Assembly (NCBI GenBank): GCA_963630635.1
Contig: CAVGOA010000050.1
Location: 1 to 15,134 of the forward strand
Source: Paratractidigestivibacter sp963630635
GTDB lineage: Bacteria > Actinomycetota > Coriobacteriia > Coriobacteriales > Atopobiaceae
Reading direction: 5' to 3'
Length of the DNA: 15,134 nucleotides
A program made the position numbers and the translations under genes. Below the pieces are notes generated by a model. It had not been told where the DNA came from, did not search any database, and saw nothing but the letters and a program-made list of their open reading frames with translations. Positions 12,542 through 15,134 of this stretch are shown piece after piece (the first letter of the stretch is position 1; the number at the start of each line of letters is the position of its first letter).

Positions 12542-12977
12542 TGGATCCAAAGCCACCTTCACCCCTGTCGGTCTGGGAGAGCTCGTCAACCTCCTGCAAG
12601 GTGACGACGGGAACCTTTTGAATCACAAGCTGGGCGATTCTCTCGCCCTTCTCGATATGAATGGTCTCTTTGGGGTCAAGATTAATGGCACAGACCTTAA
12701 GCTCGCCGCGATAGTGAGCATCGATTAATCCCGGTGTGTTTGCCATAGAGAGGCCCTTCTTAAGGGCAAGGCCGCTACGGGGCTGCACAAAACCCGCATA
12801 GCCATCGGGAATCGCGATAGCAAGACCGGTGCTCACAAGGCGACGCTCGAACGGAGCAAGATCGACCGTCTCGCTCGAGCGCAGGTCAAGACCGGCATCG
12901 CCCTCGTAGGCATAGCTGGGGAGCTCGACTGTCTTATCAAGCCTTTTAATGGGCAAGACCAACTTATCGTCACTCAT
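12528..12977 (-). CDS. dut: dUTP diphosphatase (trimeric type)
   Basis: A 149-residue enzyme that hydrolyses dUTP to dUMP and pyrophosphate, keeping uracil out of DNA and supplying thymidylate synthesis. All five trimeric dUTPase motifs are present: AGLDLRS (28-34), PRSGLA (66-71), NTPGLIDAHYRGE (80-92, with catalytic Asp86 and base-stacking Tyr89), RIAQLVIQ (113-120), and the C-terminal RGEGGFGSSG (138-147) that closes over the substrate. Motif III has Ala-His where many homologues have Ser-Gly before the tyrosine. Its ATG lies within the end of nrdR (ATGAGTGA, eight-base overlap), so the two are translationally coupled; AAGGAG stands upstream inside nrdR. Confidence 0.97.
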   Translation of the reverse strand: MSDDKLVLPIKRLDKTVELPSYAYEGDAGLDLRSSETVDLAPFERRLVSTGLAIAIPDGYAGFVQPRSGLALKKGLSMANTPGLIDAHYRGELKVCAINLDPKETIHIEKGERIAQLVIQKVPVVTLQEVDELSQTDRGEGGFGSSGIQ

Positions 12978-13422
12978 GTAAGAGGCTCCTTAGCTCATCA
13001 CTGAATTCGTCAACATCCTTGAAATCGCGGTAAACCGAGGCAAAACGAATATAGGCGACCTTATCCAGCTCAAGAAGACGCTTTAAGACCATGCTGCCCA
13101 GATCCTGCGAGGCAATCTCGGTAATGCCGCCATCGCGAAGCTCGGACTCAATCGACCCAATAAGATCGTTGAGATCAGACACGGGCACGTTTCTCTTAAC
13201 CGTTGCCGTGATAAGACCGCGCATGAGCTTTTGGCGATCGAAGGTCTCTTTACGACCATCTTTCTTGACAACGAGAAGAGGCATCTCTTCGCAACGCTCA
13301 TAGGTGGTATATCTAAAACCGCAGCTTGTGCACTCGCGGCGCCTCCTGATGGCGTCATTGCTTTCGGAAGAGCGGGAATCCACAACTTTTGATTCTTCAC
13401 AACCGCATTTGGGACAGCGCAT
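12970..13422 (-). CDS. nrdR: Transcriptional repressor NrdR
   Basis: A 150-residue regulator of ribonucleotide reductase genes, of the normal length. The N-terminal zinc ribbon holds Cys3-x2-Cys6 and Cys31-x2-Cys34 with the usual VVDSR and RRRREC spacing. The ATP-cone domain follows (about 49-139), opening LVVKKDGRKETFDRQKLMRG, and senses ATP/dATP to control DNA binding to NrdR boxes. The ATG follows AGGAGG. I saw no match to the ACACNATATNNNGTGT-type box in this window, so its targets are elsewhere. It sits between the LysM gene and dut, and the LysM-nrdR pairing beside lexA is the usual actinobacterial arrangement. Confidence 0.97.
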   Translation of the reverse strand: MRCPKCGCEESKVVDSRSSESNDAIRRRRECTSCGFRYTTYERCEEMPLLVVKKDGRKETFDRQKLMRGLITATVKRNVPVSDLNDLIGSIESELRDGGITEIASQDLGSMVLKRLLELDKVAYIRFASVYRDFKDVDEFSDELRSLLHE

Positions 13423-13482
13423 TTGACCTCCTAGAAAGCTTTTATGCTCCTAGAGACAATAACACGAATCGCCACGGCGGCG

Positions 13483-13917
13483 CTATCGATGCGACGACGG
13501 CACAATCAGCTCTTGCCCCGGCTGAATGTTGGCGCTATCCAGGCCATTCTCGCTTTCGATCCACTCGACAACATCCTTTGTTGAGATGCCGGAAACAGAA
13601 TAATTTTGGGCCAATCCCCAAAGGGTATCGCCGTCGTGAACCGTGACGACGGTCGTCTCTGCACCGTCTAGAGCACCGTAAACACCCGCAGAAATGCAGC
13701 GTTCCCTCACTACGCACAAGACACAGGCAATAAGGGCAACCAGCACGAGCGCGGCCAGGCCCTTAATCGAAAACGCTGCCCGCTTGGTCTCAACGGCTCG
13801 AATGGGCTTGACAGTAGTGGACTTACCGCCCTGGATAAGAGTAAATGCCGGATACTCGGGCGCGAGTGCGGAGGTGCCGTCGCAGCGATAAGAAACGTTT
13901 TGATTGTTGAGAGCCAT
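13483..13917 (-). CDS. Membrane-anchored LysM protein, YneA/ChiZ/DivS-like SOS division inhibitor candidate
   Basis: A 144-residue protein with a basic cytoplasmic N-terminus (1-50), one transmembrane helix (about 51-70) and an outer C-terminal LysM domain (about 90-139: VTVHDGDTLWGLAQNYSV ... IQPGQELIVP) that binds peptidoglycan. Size, topology and place divergent from lexA match YneA of Bacillus, ChiZ (Rv2719c) of Mycobacterium and DivS of Corynebacterium, which are SOS-induced and delay cell division. Sequence similarity among these proteins is low outside LysM, so the call rests mainly on architecture and location. The ATG is preceded by AAGGGT. A minus-strand TATAAA (13953-13958) may be its -10. 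nrdR follows 60 bases downstream. No catalytic domain is visible. Confidence 0.8.
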   Translation of the reverse strand: MALNNQNVSYRCDGTSALAPEYPAFTLIQGGKSTTVKPIRAVETKRAAFSIKGLAALVLVALIACVLCVVRERCISAGVYGALDGAETTVVTVHDGDTLWGLAQNYSVSGISTKDVVEWIESENGLDSANIQPGQELIVPSSHR

Positions 13918-14000
13918 GATTTTTACCCTTCGTCGTTGTTTTGACGAGACTCTTTATAAATGGCAAACCGGACAAAAATGGGACTAGCAAACCAAACGCT

Positions 14001-14029
14001 TGTACGCTATTATGAACGTACAGTCGTTC
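14001..14029 (+). promoter_or_regulatory. lexA promoter with overlapping dyads, candidate LexA operator
   Basis: A -10-like TATTAT (14008-14013) sits inside the inverted repeat TGTACG (14001-14006) / CGTACA (14017-14022). A second dyad, GAACG (14014-14018) / CGTTC (14025-14029) with a six-base spacer, covers the expected transcription start. The Gram-positive LexA box has GAAC-N4-GTTC; here the same half-sites are eight bases apart, so it is not canonical. Autorepression by LexA is the natural guess. No good -35 is seen. Confidence 0.5.
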
Positions 14030-14102
14030 GTGTCAATAGAAATACGGACATTAGTTCTATTTTCTTACAGCAATAATCGGCAGCGTCGTAAATGGAGGAG
14101 CC

Positions 14103-14756
14103 ATGGCCAAGAACAAGCTCGGCAAGAGACAGGCGGCAATCTACGATTACATCTGCTCGTATTCCGCGGAGCACGGCTATCCCCCCTCGGTCAGAGAGAT
14201 CGGTACGGCGGTAGGCCTGGCCTCCCCTTCCACGGTCCACATGCATCTCAAGTCGCTTGAAGAGCTAGGGCTCATCAAAAGAGACTCCAAGAAGCCCAGG
14301 ACCATCGAGGTCATGAGCAAGAAGAACGAAGACGAGGCCTCCGTCGCCACCGCCACTGTCACCCAGAACCTCAACGACAACGTCATCACGCTGCCCCTGG
14401 TTGGCCGTGTGGCAGCAGGGATGCCTATCTTGGCCGAGCAAAACGTCGAGGAATCCCTCACGCTACCCACCAGCATTGTTGGAGATGCAAGCTCGTTCAT
14501 CTTGCGCGTGCGCGGGGAATCCATGATCAACGCGGGTATCTTCGACGGAGACTACATTGTGGTCAAGGAACAGTCCGATGCCCACGACGGAGAGATCGTC
14601 GTTGCCCTTATCGACGACTCGGCAACCGTCAAGACGTTTTATCGCGAGAAGGACCGCATTCGCCTGCAGCCCGAAAACGACACCATGGGCCCGATTTACG
14701 CCGACAACCCGGTAATCCTGGGCAAGGTCACGGCCCTTATTAGGTCCATGTCCTAA
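14103..14756 (+). CDS. lexA: SOS response repressor LexA
   Basis: A 217-residue repressor and self-cleaving peptidase. The N-terminal winged helix has the recognition region SVREIGTAVGLASPSTVHMH (29-48). After a linker rich in charged and small residues (71-93) comes the S24 domain with the Ala105-Gly106 cleavage site (GRVAAGMP), nucleophile Ser140 (RGESMINAGIFDGD) and general base Lys177 (ATVKTFYRE). Contact with activated RecA triggers cleavage and lifts repression of SOS genes. The ATG follows GGAGGAG. It is divergent from the LysM gene, with a 185-base shared control region, and is followed after 13 bases by a membrane protein gene. Confidence 0.97.
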   Translation: MAKNKLGKRQAAIYDYICSYSAEHGYPPSVREIGTAVGLASPSTVHMHLKSLEELGLIKRDSKKPRTIEVMSKKNEDEASVATATVTQNLNDNVITLPLVGRVAAGMPILAEQNVEESLTLPTSIVGDASSFILRVRGESMINAGIFDGDYIVVKEQSDAHDGEIVVALIDDSATVKTFYREKDRIRLQPENDTMGPIYADNPVILGKVTALIRSMS

Positions 14757-14769
14757 AGGACGTAAGAAC

Positions 14770-15134
14770 ATGGAACAGCAAGAAGTAGGCCTTGGACAAA
14801 CTCAAATTAAGACTAGGGTAGGCGGGTTCGATACCCTAAGGGGCTTCTCCGTCATCTCGATGGTGCTGTTCCATTTTTGCTATGACCTCACCGAGCTTTC
14901 CGGGATAACCCTCACCTGGTTCAAGCCACCGTTTGAGGATATCTGGAGAGCCTCGATATCCTGGCTATTCTTGGTTATAGCGGGCTGCATGTGCGCCTAT
15001 TCAAGAAACAACTTCAAGCGAGGGCTGCAGTACTCGGCCGTGGCCCTCGCTATTTTCCTTGTCACGTATCTGGCTAAGGTCGACACGCCCATTTCTTTTG
15101 GAATCATCTATTGCATGGGCTTCTCGACGTTGCT
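14770..15134 (+). CDS. DUF1624/HGSNAT-like multi-pass membrane protein, 3' end outside the window
   Basis: The first 121 codons of an integral membrane protein; the rest is beyond the window. Features are RVGGFDTLRGFSVISMVLFH (near 16-35), where the D-x-LRG pattern and the helix ending in His are typical of the DUF1624 / heparan-alpha-glucosaminide N-acetyltransferase-like acyltransferase group, then SWLFLVIAGCMCAYSRNNFK and ISFGIIYCMGFSTL. That group is thought to move acyl groups across or at the membrane; bacterial substrates are mostly unknown. AAGGA (14756-14760) lies nine bases before the ATG, and the gene is 13 bases after lexA, so co-transcription is plausible. The family call rests on these motifs only. 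Confidence 0.75.
   Translation, partial: MEQQEVGLGQTQIKTRVGGFDTLRGFSVISMVLFHFCYDLTELSGITLTWFKPPFEDIWRASISWLFLVIAGCMCAYSRNNFKRGLQYSAVALAIFLVTYLAKVDTPISFGIIYCMGFSTL

Noticed and set aside
14001..14022. E. coli type SOS box (CTGT-N8-ACAG)
   Set aside because: TTGT and ACAG are present but 16 or more bases apart, so the spacing is wrong.

Overview
The window looks like chromosomal DNA from a GC-rich anaerobic actinobacterium of the class Coriobacteriia (a Collinsella- or Olsenella-like gut organism). This is inferred from three things: the close match of the first gene to gut 12-alpha-hydroxysteroid dehydrogenases; two gene neighbourhoods shared with other Actinobacteria (pgsA / FHA protein / MerR regulator, and lexA / LysM protein / nrdR); and strong AGGAGG-type ribosome binding sites. 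The species cannot be fixed from the sequence alone. I saw no insertion sequence, prophage gene, CRISPR array or rRNA.

Layout. 1-65 is the 3' part of a tRNA-Pro(GGG), followed by a textbook terminator. 107-294 is a control region with repeated TTAGGT half-sites, a near-perfect 20-bp dyad and a leader hairpin. It precedes a short-chain dehydrogenase (295-1095) whose sequence strongly recalls NADP-dependent 12-alpha-hydroxysteroid dehydrogenase, a bile-acid-modifying enzyme. A large two-tier hairpin separates it from a convergent radical SAM gene (1188-1964, minus), which is divergent from serC (2059-3135). A second hairpin separates serC from a small convergent acidic DUF1292 protein (3240-3551, minus).

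3678-8537 is a run of plus-strand genes: an M20 metallopeptidase of the CPS1/PM20D1 type, a CDP-alcohol phosphatidyltransferase (pgsA type), a shortened GcvT-fold protein, a GarA-like FHA protein, a MerR/FtsR-like regulator and apt. The order pgsA / glycine-cleavage-like gene / FHA / MerR parallels the mycobacterial pgsA2-gcvH-garA-Rv1828 neighbourhood. A 34-bp palindrome then precedes a secreted NlpC/P60 cell-wall hydrolase (8661-9896) and a closely following ClC chloride/proton antiporter with a cytoplasmic TrkA_C-like tail (9903-11504).

11591-13917 is a minus-strand cluster, in transcription order: a LysM membrane protein (YneA/ChiZ/DivS-like), nrdR, dut and trxB, with overlapping or tightly packed ends. 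It diverges from lexA (14103-14756). Together these genes join the SOS response, a probable division checkpoint, control of ribonucleotide reductase, dUTP removal and thioredoxin reduction (the electron supply for ribonucleotide reductase). A truncated multi-pass membrane protein of the DUF1624/HGSNAT type begins at 14770 and runs off the end.

The most notable items are the probable bile-acid dehydrogenase with its dyad-rich promoter, the degenerate GcvT-like protein beside a GarA-like switch, and the LexA/division/dNTP locus with overlapping dyads at the lexA promoter.
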